Of a stretch of 64,000 nt of DNA, positions 45,777-56,023 are shown piece by piece. Position numbers and translations under genes: made by a program. Position 1 is the first letter of the stretch, and the number at the start of each line of letters is the position of its first letter. The stretch comes from Eretmocerus hayati (lineage: Eukaryota > Arthropoda > Insecta > Hymenoptera > Aphelinidae), in assembly GCA_029851415.1 (NCBI GenBank), contig CM056742.1, positions 59,980,454 through 60,044,453 of the forward strand. Reading direction: 5' to 3'. Under the pieces are notes generated by a model. The model saw nothing but the letters and a program-made list of their open reading frames with translations. It was not told where the DNA came from and searched no databases.

Positions 45777-48133
45777 TTACCATTCGCGTTTTGCGTGGCC
45801 TGGGGTTGGTGCTGGGTCTGCGGGGCTTGGGGTTGCGATTGCGACGCTTGGTGTTCTGATTGCGGCGCTTGCTGATCCGTATTTTGCCGTTGAGGGTAGT
45901 TTCGATGTGACTCCCGTCGCGTGTTATTTTCGCTCTGGGGTTGTGTGACATTTCGCGATTGATAGTTCCTGTTATATCCCCCTCCTCGGCCTCTACCCCT
46001 ATATCCGCCTCCTCTGTCGCGATTCGTGCTCGGGCGATCTATGTAGACCTCAGCTTTCTTAAAATCCGCTTCTAATTTCCAGCATACTTTCGCATCGTGG
46101 CCCGGTCTTTCGCAGTACTGACACGTTTTGTCATCATTTCGCTTCTTGTAACATTTTGCCTCAACGTGGCCCATAAGGTTGCAATATGGACACATGACCT
46201 GTGAGTCTGCCATCCGAATATTCGCGGAAATTGGCATAGCTTTGGGTTTTGCTGAGTCCTCTGAATTTGGGTAGTTTTTGCGCTGCAATGCAGCTTGTTG
46301 AGCGAACTTGACTGCTTCGCGAATATTGCCCGGACGGTTGCTTCTCACGACGCCTTCCAACTCTGAGCCTATACCTATCAAGAACCGTGTTAGCGCTGCC
46401 TCGTCGGCGTCTCGTGTTCGAGATTCTATCTCGGAGCGCGTATACTGCGATTTAGAGCCTGCCGTGCTTTTGAATTTATTCAATATTTCCTGTATCCGCG
46501 TTCCGTATGATTCTAATGTTTCATCTTTTCTCTTCGCGCAGGTTTTCAGTTCGGACATAATATCGTCCAGTGACTCTACCATCATAAACTGCTCCTCTAA
46601 TTCTTTCAAAAAAAGGTCTACTGACTCAAATTTCAATACCGCCGATCCAAATAATGTCCTGGCGGTTCCTCGTAATTTACTCGCGATGTTCATTAGAATT
46701 ATACGGTCTGCTTCGGGACCACCAACACTTGACGCAATTCTTACTGCTGTACAGAACGCATCCAATGAGTCTCCTTCTCCGTTGAATTCACCCACGCTTT
46801 TCAACACTTCGTGTAAACTGAAGATTTTTCCCGTTCTCGAAATTTGTCCCGTTGAATGAGTTTGACGCTGGGTTACACGCGTTTGTTCTTCGGCAATTTG
46901 GGGGTGTATTCTTTGTGTTTGCGTTCCGGTAAGGGTGGAATTTTGTCGTGAAAATCTCTGTGTCGTAGCTTGGACTAGTCTATCAGATCTCATATGATGA
47001 CCCGCCTGTGATATTCCGTGATTTGGCTCAGAATTTTGGTATGTGTAACCGTTGCGTGGTGAGTTATTGGGGTATTGGTATATTCGTGGTGTACTGCAAT
47101 GTTGTATCGGATTTTGCTGTTGATTCACATTCTGACTCTGCCGGTTATCGCCTATATTCACTTTTTCCCATAGTTCCGCTATTTTCGTAAAACTCATTCC
47201 ACGGAGAATATTTTCGAGTGATGGTCCGTACTGACCGGGGGGCGATTTTCTGGCGAACACAGCGTTCTCACGAATCTGTTGGTTTTCCGTTAAGTTCTGA
47301 TTTGTTTGATTTTGCGGGAGATTGTTCCGTATGAAGTTCTGATCTGACTCATTTGGTAAAATTCCATTGTTCAACGGAAGGTCCCATGGAGTTTGGGGCA
47401 CTACATGGGCGGTGGCTACTGGTGTGTTCGATCTGGAATTGTTTTGGCTTCTAAGTACATTTGTGTGATTATCGGGATTTTGATTCCTGAGTAAATCTGT
47501 GTTGTTTTCGAAATTTTGATTTCCAGGTAAATTCGTATAGTTTTCGGAATTTTGGAGGTTATTGTCACACGCAATTTGTTGAACGTTTTGAGGTTGAGTC
47601 TGCTCCGGCATGAGTGAAAAGGTATCCGTAATTCTCATCATCGATTCGTGAGATGGCTGTTGTTTGCACAGAAATAATTGTCCATTAGGCCCGGTTAAAT
47701 AAAATGTCTCTGGGTATGCAGTCATTGGTACTTCATTGCGTACGGGTGTTTGGATCGGGTTGGCTCGTATTGGGGACTCCTCTACCAGAGGGTTGGGCGT
47801 TCGCCATTGTTGGTATGTAGGTCCCGTATATTTGCCTCGAGAGCTATTGCATCGGCTATTCTCTAAGTGTTCATCCTCGTCTCTTTCATTGTTAAACGCA
47901 CTCGCATCCATTCCCCACGCTTCGTTCTGCTCATTTTGTTCAAAGTGCCAGTTTCTCGCGTTATTATAATCATCATTCAAATCACCGATGTTGTCAGGTT
48001 CATCGCCCTGATTCTGTCTCTCAAACATCTCGGGGCAAGGGTGATTCACTTTTGGCATCGTCCCCGAGCGGTTAATATTTTCCTTGCTTTTTGATTTAGA
48101 AAAAATGCTGAGCATTCTCGTCATGGTGGGCAA
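45767..48133 (-). CDS. gag: Gag polyprotein
   Basis: 788 codons from ATG 48133. The N-terminal half is rich in N and Q and low in complexity. A capsid-like helical region follows at about 440-625 (VGEFNGEGDSLDAFCTAV...LFLKELEEQF...RFLIGIGSEL), typical of gypsy Gag. Two CCHC zinc knuckles of the form CX2CX4HX4C lie at about 648-661 and 671-684 (CPYCNLMGHVEAKC; CQYCERPGHDAKVC), expected to bind genomic RNA, then an RGG-rich stretch (RGGGYRGRGRGGGY) and a Q-rich tail. The stop TAA is at 45769-45767, directly after a slippery heptamer. Intact. Confidence 0.9.
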   Translation of the reverse strand: MPTMTRMLSIFSKSKSKENINRSGTMPKVNHPCPEMFERQNQGDEPDNIGDLNDDYNNARNWHFEQNEQNEAWGMDASAFNNERDEDEHLENSRCNSSRGKYTGPTYQQWRTPNPLVEESPIRANPIQTPVRNEVPMTAYPETFYLTGPNGQLFLCKQQPSHESMMRITDTFSLMPEQTQPQNVQQIACDNNLQNSENYTNLPGNQNFENNTDLLRNQNPDNHTNVLRSQNNSRSNTPVATAHVVPQTPWDLPLNNGILPNESDQNFIRNNLPQNQTNQNLTENQQIRENAVFARKSPPGQYGPSLENILRGMSFTKIAELWEKVNIGDNRQSQNVNQQQNPIQHCSTPRIYQYPNNSPRNGYTYQNSEPNHGISQAGHHMRSDRLVQATTQRFSRQNSTLTGTQTQRIHPQIAEEQTRVTQRQTHSTGQISRTGKIFSLHEVLKSVGEFNGEGDSLDAFCTAVRIASSVGGPEADRIILMNIASKLRGTARTLFGSAVLKFESVDLFLKELEEQFMMVESLDDIMSELKTCAKRKDETLESYGTRIQEILNKFKSTAGSKSQYTRSEIESRTRDADEAALTRFLIGIGSELEGVVRSNRPGNIREAVKFAQQAALQRKNYPNSEDSAKPKAMPISANIRMADSQVMCPYCNLMGHVEAKCYKKRNDDKTCQYCERPGHDAKVCWKLEADFKKAEVYIDRPSTNRDRGGGYRGRGRGGGYNRNYQSRNVTQPQSENNTRRESHRNYPQRQNTDQQAPQSEHQASQSQPQAPQTQHQPQATQNANGNLN
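45770..45776 (-). promoter_or_regulatory. Programmed -1 frameshift heptamer T TTA AAC
   Basis: In the gag frame the last codons are AAT TTA AAC TAA, so T TTA AAC fits X XXY YYZ exactly and touches the stop. Slipping back one base reads TTT AAA CTA ACA, which is the pol frame, open from there. A GC-rich stretch that could fold (CGTCCGCCGCG...CGACGGGCG) begins about seven bases downstream. The same heptamer is used by several RNA viruses and retroviruses. Confidence 0.75.
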
Positions 48134-48222
48134 TTCGACGATTTGACTCGGAAATAAATGCGAATGCGCTGTCTAACTTACAGAAAGAGGCAAAGGTGAA
48201 TTATATATAAAGCAGTATTTAC

Positions 48223-48272
48223 GCAGAACAGATGTGGCAGGCAAGGGCGACGATGACTACGTAGAACTGCAT
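48223..48272 (-). CDS. Predicted env signal-peptide exon
   Basis: An ATG at 48272 opens 16 codons plus two bases with a strongly hydrophobic core ending in small residues, the profile of a signal peptide. The exon meets a donor GTAAAT at 48222. The two leftover bases are completed by the first base of the env exon at 39549, which enters the env frame without a stop. On unspliced RNA the same ATG makes a 17-codon upstream ORF that ends in TAA before the gag start (48133). This supplies the start and secretion signal that the main env ORF lacks. The evidence is sequence logic only. Confidence 0.6.
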
Positions 48273-48531
48273 TCCACCACGCTCCTCGGTTGATTGTATG
48301 AGACGGCCGCTTATCTCCCGCTGACACGATGATACTCGAGCTCGATAATCCTCTGCGGTTGTGAATGGATGATCCACCAGGACTGCGATTCCGTTGGTTC
48401 AATTTGTTCTGCCTATTATCTTTCACTTCGTCACTTTTCGTTATAAACACTCTCGTTACAACAGGCAGAACCGCGGGAAATTTTCCAAAAATAAATTTTT
48501 CAACTTTTTCAAAAAAAAACCTCGTGGAAAA

Positions 48532-48549
48532 CGACCCCACCTAGCACCA
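48532..48549 (-). promoter_or_regulatory. Candidate primer binding site
   Basis: Seven bases after the 5' LTR the minus strand reads TGGTGCTAGGTGGGGTCG. TGG complements the CCA end of a tRNA, as in retroelement primer sites. I cannot identify which tRNA pairs with the rest. Confidence 0.45.
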
Positions 48550-48556
48550 AAAGAGA

Positions 48557-48849
48557 TGTGACGTGGGTAGGCGCTTTCAGAATGAACACGAGTTTCAGTA
48601 AATGCGTGACTTTAATATAAGAGATGATTAAGAAGTGAGAGAGAGTGTCCGAATGGGTTGATTGGTCTGAGCGGTCTGACGCGGCGAGGCCCGTCGTCCA
48701 CGACGATGGGTCGCGACGCGCCTTTGCGCTTTGGGGGGAAACGCGCGAGTTTCCGTCAGGAAAGCTGACGATGCACTTGCGACGGCTGGTGCATCGTCGG
48801 CGTGGCGCGGGGAGGTGAGAGTCTCATGCTCGAAACTCCCCACGTCACA
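48557..48849 (-). repeat. 5' LTR
   Basis: 293 bp, first in the direction of transcription. Begins TGTGACGTGGGGAG and ends CCTACCCACGTCACA on the minus strand. Identical by eye to 34092-34384. The short ORF inside it (both copies) is not a gene. Confidence 0.9.
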
Positions 48850-49402
48850 CGGGATTTAAACGCGTCTATCAGTCCCTAGTAGTGAGAATGATATTTTCAC
48901 TCACAGTGTATCAAAGAAGATTTTCTGAGATTTCTTCTAGATCTCTTACGAACAGCTGCAGGGTTTCTACTCGAATTTCCCGACCAATTTCAAGGATTTT
49001 CAAGGAGTCAAATAACCAGATTTCAAGGAGTTTTGTGCGAGGTTCCCAGTAATTCTTGTACTGCCTCAACATACAAAGGAGCTTAGGTTCTTGTTCAATG
49101 AATTAAGGACTAACGAAGTATTGCTTATACAATGGGTATACAACCCTCGGGTACTTCATTCAGTGAACCTGCGAGAGACGACCACTCCTATATAAGTACT
49201 ATAGCTGCACTTGTACATCCATCACAATCACAAATTCTAATCCATCGACGTATTTACTCAAATCAGAGAGACGGATGTATTACTCGAATAGAAGCTCTCG
49301 AATTGAACCAAGCTTTTGTCACGATTTCTGCCGAACGGGTATTCGTCGGAATCGAAGCAGCTGAGCAGTGAGCCCAATGGAACCACAACCACGTGTGGAT
49401 TA
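48850..49402. other. No supported gene
   Basis: Begins with CGGG, the right copy of the LTR element's target duplication. The ORF at 49132-49371 has no domain. Confidence 0.5.
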
Positions 49403-51381
49403 GGGTGGGCCGAAAAAGGGCTTTTTTCGAGAATGAATACGCCCTAGCGTGGAAATGTTCCATTGTGTTTGTACATATAGACGTAGAAATATTGTGCTTG
49501 TCACAAAACCTACAAAATGAGCCAATACGTCCAATTCTGACTAAACCGAGCCAATCTATCTCAATTTTTCCATTTCGAGTTTTGAAAGAAGTGAGATGGA
49601 AGGGGGAAGTCGCTTATTTTTTGATTTTTCAAACTAATCTTTTTTTGGTAAAATTGAGATAGATTGGCTCGGTTTAGTCGGAATTGGACGTACTTTAGCT
49701 CATTTTGTAGGTTTTGTGACAAGCATGAAAATGGATTGAAACACGTTGAGAAATTTTCAGATGCACCAGAAATACAAGCAAAGTTTGAAGGGAGAATCGC
49801 CCTATTTTTGGAATTTTTAGTGATGATTACTTTTTGGAAAAATTGAGATAGATTCCCTCTGGTCAATTGAAATTGAAGGTACTTTAACACGTTTTGTAGG
49901 ATTTGGAACAAGCTTCAAAATGAGATGAAGTACGTTGAGAAATGCTTGAATGCGCCAGGAATGCGAGCAAAGAAGTTAGGAAGAAAAAAGTGTCGAATCA
50001 GGCACATTCCCATTTAAACCTGTCTTAATTTTGATAAATGCTTGATGGCTCTTGCTGGGACCTGAAATCTCATTCCTCAGCGTCCAGCAAAATTTTTTTC
50101 ACATCTATATGAGGGTTTCCATGGAACTATTAACGATTGACCCTCCAAAATATACATAAAACAAAAATTTCTCATCGCACACGTTTGAAATGCGTTTCAT
50201 GTGATTCTTAGACCTTGAAAACATGTGAAAAAAAGTGGTGCCACTCTCTTCTAAGCCGAGATATTTGGTTCAGAACGACAAGTACAGAATTTCACACTTG
50301 GAACATTCGTGAATCAACTTAAATTCGAATAGATTCGATTCAAAACATTGTCTAGACGATTGATAGAGATTATATTTTACCTGACTTGACTTTAAGATGA
50401 ATTTTATCATTGACTTTTCCAAAATTCGATGTAAATTTCCAAAATCGAGACACGACTTATGAGTCTCATTTCAATTTCTAGAGTATACTGTGGTGTTATT
50501 TTGTTCATATTCCAGCCGTATATTATGTAAAAATCAAGAAAATCGCATACCATCACATTTAAAGGCTTATTTAGCTTACCATCCGGATTCAATTATTCCT
50601 CCTCAGCTTCTCACAGAAATACCGATCGACAATTGCAACTCAAAACAGTGCGGTTATATCCTTTTTGTGATGAAGAAAAAAGAGCATAACATTCCTATCC
50701 TGTGCTTCGCGTCTCCTGAGTATGCCATCAAAAAATGACCATCTTCAAAGTCAGTGGCGCGATAACTTTATGAGCTTTGAAGCTTTATAAAATTTGTCCG
50801 GATCAACGCACACTCACAGACCACACGGGATTTGATTAATCTTCTTTCTAACTCCGGGAAGTTATTGCCGAATTCCCCGTTTTGCACAAGGTATTTCATC
50901 ATTTGCGTAAACAATAGCCACAGAAAATTTTCTCACAAAACTTGGTTACATCGATGAATGAGAGCTCATATCATAGCCAAATCAGTGCACACCTCTGAAT
51001 CAAAGATTTCCTCAAAATATGAGATTAGTTGATGGATATATCATTCCAGCAAAGTATTTCAAAGATAGGTACTTTAGTTACAGCCTTTTCAATTTCAAAA
51101 ATCGCGTTGGTACGTTTGTAAACTACCAAAAAAATCATCTTTTGCGGTCTGCTATTGACAAACCAAGATGCTTTTCAACAAAAAAGACTATAGTCCATAT
51201 TGAAAGATGCCAAATACTATACAATGCCACTCCTGCACCCTCCCAATAGTTCAGAACACTCGTGGAAGACCTGCAGTAACACAAAAGTCAAAAGTTCCGT
51301 GGAAACCCTCATATGTACAAACACAACATTCCCACGCTAGGGCGCATCGATTCTCGAAAAAAGCCCTTTTTCGGCCCACCC
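49403..51381. mobile_element. 2.0-kb TIR element without transposase
   Basis: GGGTGGGCCGAAAAAGGGCT plus TTTTTCGAGAATG at the left is inverted at 51340-51381, with TA next to each end (49401-49402 and 51382-51383). The terminal repeats reach about 75 bp (CGCCCTAGCGTGG also shared). Inside are a palindrome at 49498-49725 and a third related segment to 49905. No long ORF, so non-autonomous. Confidence 0.75.
49498..49905. repeat. Internal repeat cluster
   Basis: CACAAAACCTACAAAATGAG plus CCAATACGTCCAATTCTGAC at 49501-49540 reappears inverted at about 49665-49720. A third copy, in the same orientation as the second, starts at AAATTGAGATAGATTCCCTC (about 49840) with substitutions. The segment AAATTGAGATAGATTGGCTC is the common core. 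Confidence 0.7.
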
Positions 51382-51383
51382 TA

Positions 51384-51771
51384 ATGTGGATAGATATCTG
51401 GTCAACTCGAGCCAGCGTGGACAACGGTGGCGCGCCGTGCACGCGGGTTTTCAAATCGGATGGTCATCAATTTTTCGGATCGAGCCTATGAACGCGGAGA
51501 TTCTTTCGCGAGTCGGGTAGAATTTCAAGGATATTCGATAATATGATAAGAAATTCGAGGATTTTCCGTGATTTTAAGGATGAAAAATAATTTCAATGAT
51601 ATTTCAAGGTTTTCAAGGTTTTTAAGGCAAGTAGAAACCCTGAGCTGCGAATAGTCTTGTGTTTCGTTAGAAATCATGCTTCGAGATTCGAACTTCTGAC
51701 TGAAATCAAATTCAGACTTAGCTGAACCTTTTCAGACATACAGAAACAAAATTCCGCGAAATAAGACATAT
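51384..51771. other. No supported gene
   Basis: Spacer downstream of the hAT-Ulp1 ORF. I looked on the minus strand for a Q-x-D/N..C-G protease motif that would complete the Ulp1 domain and saw none. Confidence 0.4.
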
Positions 51772-54723
51772 TCATACAAATTCAGTCGCAGATTCGGGGT
51801 ATTGATTACCTCTCTTAACGCACACGTTGATGAATCTGAAAAGCCTCGACATACATATATTCTCCTCTTCTTCTAGTTCTTTATCATTCCTTTCTTTGGG
51901 GTCCAGAAAATATGCAAACCCATGGTCCATGTCAAGAGTGAAGAGCACCCAGTGGTTTCTGTCCTTCAGAAAAGGCATGAAGATTTTTCCAGTGGTTGGT
52001 AATTTGAGGTGAAACATGTCCCAAGTATCGGCAGGCTCGCCTTTCGCCCATGGATCAAAGAAAAGAGCAGTCAACTGTGTACTTATAAACGTGGCATTGT
52101 GCCAATTTTTCTCCAGCAGTGTGGCACAAGCATCTATAATGACTCCCGAAAGCCATTCTCCTGGCACCATTGAAAGAAAATCCTCTGATTGAATGAAGAT
52201 ATTTTTCTGCCTACGGATATCATCGTCCTCGATAACAGCCCTCTTTATGAGTGCCACCATCCACAGCTTTTCCCGAGGCTCCTCTGTCGAATTTCGCGGT
52301 CGACGGTAAAACATTTTATTGAAGTAGTATCTATGATCGGCGATGAGACCATTCTGTAGTAAATGTCTGTTTTGCATCAAAACTTCATTACAGTCAACTC
52401 TCGATGATGAATCAGCAGCGTCAGTTACACTTGATGAATCTACTGGTGTCAGGCTCTGAGTTTGAGATGAAGTATGAGTCTCGTCTGAGATCCTATCGGT
52501 ATCGTGAAAACTAGACTGAACTTGGGATATCAACTGTGGTGTGCTCATATCCATATCACATTGATGAATAGGTGGATGGACATCTGTAGATTGCTGCGAA
52601 TTGTTGATATCGCAAGCATCACTATTTATGATATCATCATCAATATCGGCCAGGGAAAAATCAAAATTAGGATGGTCTAAGGCAACAAATTTGTTGATTT
52701 TCTTTTCAAGTTTTGTGGCAAAATCTGCTTCATTTGCACAAGTCGCCCGAAATTCATCAGTGATTTCTTCTCCGCGATATGTGTCTAAGTCTCCGAGGTC
52801 TCTCTTATCCTTCAGTGGATCATTTAGGTGTATTGCATAATTTAAGAGCATCTTGTCAGTCACTGTGAACTTTTTCAAGCCCCCTAGATCTTCAACATAT
52901 TGGTGCGTTAGCATTATCGCCCTCTTTGTTTCAAAGTAGAGTTTGGCTCTTCTGGGAGTAACTTGCCAATTGAATGTACTCCACTTTCTTTCTGCTTCAG
53001 CATTGGAGTTAGGGAATGTCAGACATTTGAGAGCGAAAATAGCAACATTTTCAAAAATCAACTCATCACTTGCATCTCGAACTTGTGATACCTTGTGCCA
53101 GAATACATCAAATTTTTTTTCAAGTTTCACTTCGTCTTCAAATGGATGTAGAGGTAACGCCGCCCATTCTCGGTCGATTTTATCGATCAAAGATCCATCC
53201 GCACTCCAAGTCAATCCAGGCAGTTCTTCACAGACATTTCGTAGACTCTGGTATACCCCCCTGTGGAAACTGATATCTAAAGCTAGGCGTGGCTCAGTGA
53301 ACCTCAATTTCAGCAAATAATCTGTGGACGGATCATATCTTTCCAAAAATTTCGTACACATCTGAATCATAACTTTTTGGGACTCTTTTCGTACTTCCTC
53401 CTGGTCTACTGCATTAAGCTGAGCCATCTCTCTCACGACCATTCCATCCAATGACATTTGCTCTAAGGGTTTCATATGCAATGGGTTTGTTGGATCCAAG
53501 TTCCTCAAGTTTGTACTGTCTACGTGCTCTGGTTTCATATAAATTCTCAGAAGGTGTACGAGCAGATCCCTTACCCACAGGCGACCTGCAGTTGGTAGAG
53601 GCTTCTTTGTTTGTAGCTTTCGCTCAACAATAGTCATTTTTGAATAGATTTGTAAGTAAAAATATTGCTGAGCTTTATTCTTTCGGCATTTCAAGAACTG
53701 GAGGAGCTTTAGAGCATCTTTGTTATTGGTTTCAGGATCATCGCACTCCTTTTGGAAGAATTTATGAAGTAAGGTCCATAATTTCATCATGCGAAGCATA
53801 CTCTTAAAGTGAGTCAGCCACCTCATGGCATGAGGGTCTATCAAGCTCGAACATTCCAATCCTGCTTTCAGCTCTAATACCTCGAGCCGATTGCTTCTCT
53901 TCGACAGATGACTAAAATAGTTATAAAATTCATTAGGGATTTTTTCAAATTCTGTCGAGACTTTCAAAGCATCCCGCGCGACCAGATGCAGGACGTGATC
54001 TTCACATGGAAAATGCAGCATGCGTTCATTCAATTGTAAAAGAAACGCATATACAGATCGATGAATACCTCGGAAAACCGAAGCCCCATCTGAACCGAAA
54101 CCCAAAAAATTGCTCATAATCAGACCGAGAAATGTGAGTAAGTCCACAATTTTCTTGAAAAGCGTCTCCGAGTTTGCTGCAGCATTTTCGTCGCCGTCAA
54201 ATATCGGTATAATGTCCAAGAGTGTTTCCCGGATACAGCCTTGAACCTTGTCGTAGAACCGTGTGACTATTGCCATGCTTTGTTCACCCGACGTGTCCGT
54301 GCTGTCGTCTGCCGAAATCAGGTACCAAGTATCTCTCATTCGATCAGCTGTATCGTTTTGATGAATGGGCAAAATTACTTTATCCAATACTCTAGGTACC
54401 TTATGCCTTTCCACATATGTTTTGGCTAGGGTAGCAGAATCGGTAAACGTATCTTTGAGATAAGGCATCATATAATCGGATAAGAGAAACGACAGAGCCC
54501 TTGCAGCGAATAAAACGCTCATTCTTATTTCTGCCGTTGCTTTCTCTTTATCGAAATTACGATCGAGACGACCCTCTTTTAGGCAATGACGTCTACTTTC
54601 GTCATGGACTTTCAAAACTGACGTTTGTGGCGTGAGAAGCACATCACACAGGGGACATTGTATCATAGGGAAAGTGGTATCTTCCCCTGCTGCATTTGAC
54701 TCTGTAATATTTACGGGCAACAT
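51772..54723 (-). CDS. hAT-type transposase fused to a Ulp1/SENP-like domain
   Basis: One uninterrupted 983-codon ORF. Residues 22-46 form a BED/TTF-like zinc finger (CPLCDVL...HDESRRH). The central part is hAT-like: DDSTD near 139-143 and GSDGAS near 211-216 supply likely catalytic Asp residues, followed by FPCEDHVLHL. Near 585-630 NSNAEAERKWSTFN matches the hAT C-terminal dimerisation block and supplies the Glu. A Ser/Thr-rich linker (about 720-800) leads to a C-terminal segment resembling C48 cysteine proteases: LSMVPGEWLSGVIID, FMPFLKDRNHWVLFTLDM with the catalytic-type His, and FLDPKE with the Asp. The Gln and Cys of the protease are not in this ORF, which ends at a TGA; a donor-like GTATGA overlaps the stop, so a further exon or truncation is possible. 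No terminal repeats were found. Such a single-ORF fusion is unusual. Confidence 0.7.
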   Translation of the reverse strand: MLPVNITESNAAGEDTTFPMIQCPLCDVLLTPQTSVLKVHDESRRHCLKEGRLDRNFDKEKATAEIRMSVLFAARALSFLLSDYMMPYLKDTFTDSATLAKTYVERHKVPRVLDKVILPIHQNDTADRMRDTWYLISADDSTDTSGEQSMAIVTRFYDKVQGCIRETLLDIIPIFDGDENAAANSETLFKKIVDLLTFLGLIMSNFLGFGSDGASVFRGIHRSVYAFLLQLNERMLHFPCEDHVLHLVARDALKVSTEFEKIPNEFYNYFSHLSKRSNRLEVLELKAGLECSSLIDPHAMRWLTHFKSMLRMMKLWTLLHKFFQKECDDPETNNKDALKLLQFLKCRKNKAQQYFYLQIYSKMTIVERKLQTKKPLPTAGRLWVRDLLVHLLRIYMKPEHVDSTNLRNLDPTNPLHMKPLEQMSLDGMVVREMAQLNAVDQEEVRKESQKVMIQMCTKFLERYDPSTDYLLKLRFTEPRLALDISFHRGVYQSLRNVCEELPGLTWSADGSLIDKIDREWAALPLHPFEDEVKLEKKFDVFWHKVSQVRDASDELIFENVAIFALKCLTFPNSNAEAERKWSTFNWQVTPRRAKLYFETKRAIMLTHQYVEDLGGLKKFTVTDKMLLNYAIHLNDPLKDKRDLGDLDTYRGEEITDEFRATCANEADFATKLEKKINKFVALDHPNFDFSLADIDDDIINSDACDINNSQQSTDVHPPIHQCDMDMSTPQLISQVQSSFHDTDRISDETHTSSQTQSLTPVDSSSVTDAADSSSRVDCNEVLMQNRHLLQNGLIADHRYYFNKMFYRRPRNSTEEPREKLWMVALIKRAVIEDDDIRRQKNIFIQSEDFLSMVPGEWLSGVIIDACATLLEKNWHNATFISTQLTALFFDPWAKGEPADTWDMFHLKLPTTGKIFMPFLKDRNHWVLFTLDMDHGFAYFLDPKERNDKELEEEENICMSRLFRFINVCVKRGNQYPESATEFV

Positions 54724-56023
54724 CCATCTAAACCTTGCTTTCCAGTACGTGACAGATTCCTCGTATGAACGAGAACGTGAAGCATTATCGATGGCAACGA
54801 TTTGATCTTCTTGTAGAACTTCTGAAAAGGAAGATGTTTATGCTTCAAAATTGGGAAAAACGCACTACGATACAGTGGATGATATTTGCATTGGCGGAGA
54901 AACAATCGAGTGTCAATATTAATCATTCCAACAGTTTCCTGTACAAAATGCATTTATCTCTCCACAATAATTATTGATCTAAGATTTGACACGTTCACTG
55001 TAACATCAGTTTCTCGGGATTCTATGTTGTTCGTTCACGAACTGGAGACTTGCATCATGACAAATACTTTCACATGGCGGTTAATCATTTTTTGGCTCAT
55101 TGTTTGTGCCCGCGGCAAAGTAAACATTATAATAGGTCGTTATTGAAAATACTTTGCACGACTATACGGATCGATAGAGATTGAAAAATGACACATTGCG
55201 GGTACCACTAGTGTGACCGATATGTTAAGACTATGAACATGATCCATCAATTGTGACAAGTACCGCATGAGGTATCAAAATACCAAAATTGATGGGTTCT
55301 GGCCGAAAATGGCAGCAAAAAGGTGACAAACCATCACTTGAAATGTTTTGATGCTTCGAGAAGTCATATACGTTCCTATAGCAGGACGTAAAAAGATATC
55401 ACAAGACGGCTATACATATAATTTATCGACTATCCCGTCAGCATTATTATCGTCTCGTTGTTAGTGACAAAACTAAAAATCCAAGTGTATAAGTAGAAGT
55501 AAACAGTTTTATAGTTTTCAACCTTTTCATCGGCATGTGAAATCTATAAAATGATCAGATGGATGATCATGCGTTCTCCGCGTCCTAAGGATCCATGAGC
55601 GGTAGTGTATGTTGTACATAACATGATTATTTCTAATAGGGTATCTTGCACGCACTTTTGAATCATTAACATTACCCGTGATACTGAGAACTGAAATTTC
55701 CTTCCCAAAGAGGTGCTCCACATCTGACCATGAAGCTCGACACGAGAACGGCTATGTACATACCAGAGCGGTAACGATATAAGTAAAAGTCAAGTACGCG
55801 GGAAAACGCTTTGGTGAACTGAAAGTCTTATCAATTGTTTATTCTCGGAAGAATTTCATCTAGAAAGTTCAAGATATGGGCATGCTTTCAAGATTATTTC
55901 CCTGAACAAGTTTTCGCTGAAAACGGTACTACAACATATAATTACGATCAGTCGTTCACGGGGAGCATTTTGGAGTAGCTTTGTTCAAAATTGGCCGGCC
56001 TTAGGAGGCGAGTATCGAAACAT
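54724..56023. other. No supported gene
   Basis: AT-rich; short ORFs only. No first exon for the hAT-like gene is evident. Confidence 0.45.

Larger units (their letters stand above)
34092..48849 (-). mobile_element. Complete Ty3/gypsy errantivirus-like LTR element with env
   Basis: A 14.76-kb element with 293-bp direct LTRs identical by eye, TGTGACGTGGG...CCCACGTCACA ends, and a 4-bp duplication CGGG at 34088-34091 and 48850-48853. Transcription runs on the minus strand: leader, gag, pol, env, then a 3.2-kb tail before the 3' LTR. All three main frames are open. Identical LTRs imply a recent insertion. The gag-pol-env order and an F-type Env place it with insect errantiviruses. The large Pol, the long tail and the lack of a clear polypurine tract before the 3' LTR are atypical. 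It is an endogenous retrovirus-like element; whether it is infectious cannot be told from sequence. Confidence 0.9.

Noticed and set aside
48178..48540. 120-aa minus-strand ORF in the LTR-element leader
   Set aside because: It has no ATG. Its frame can join the env exon through a GTAAGT donor near 48181, but without a start codon it cannot supply the env N-terminus. The 48272 exon fits better.
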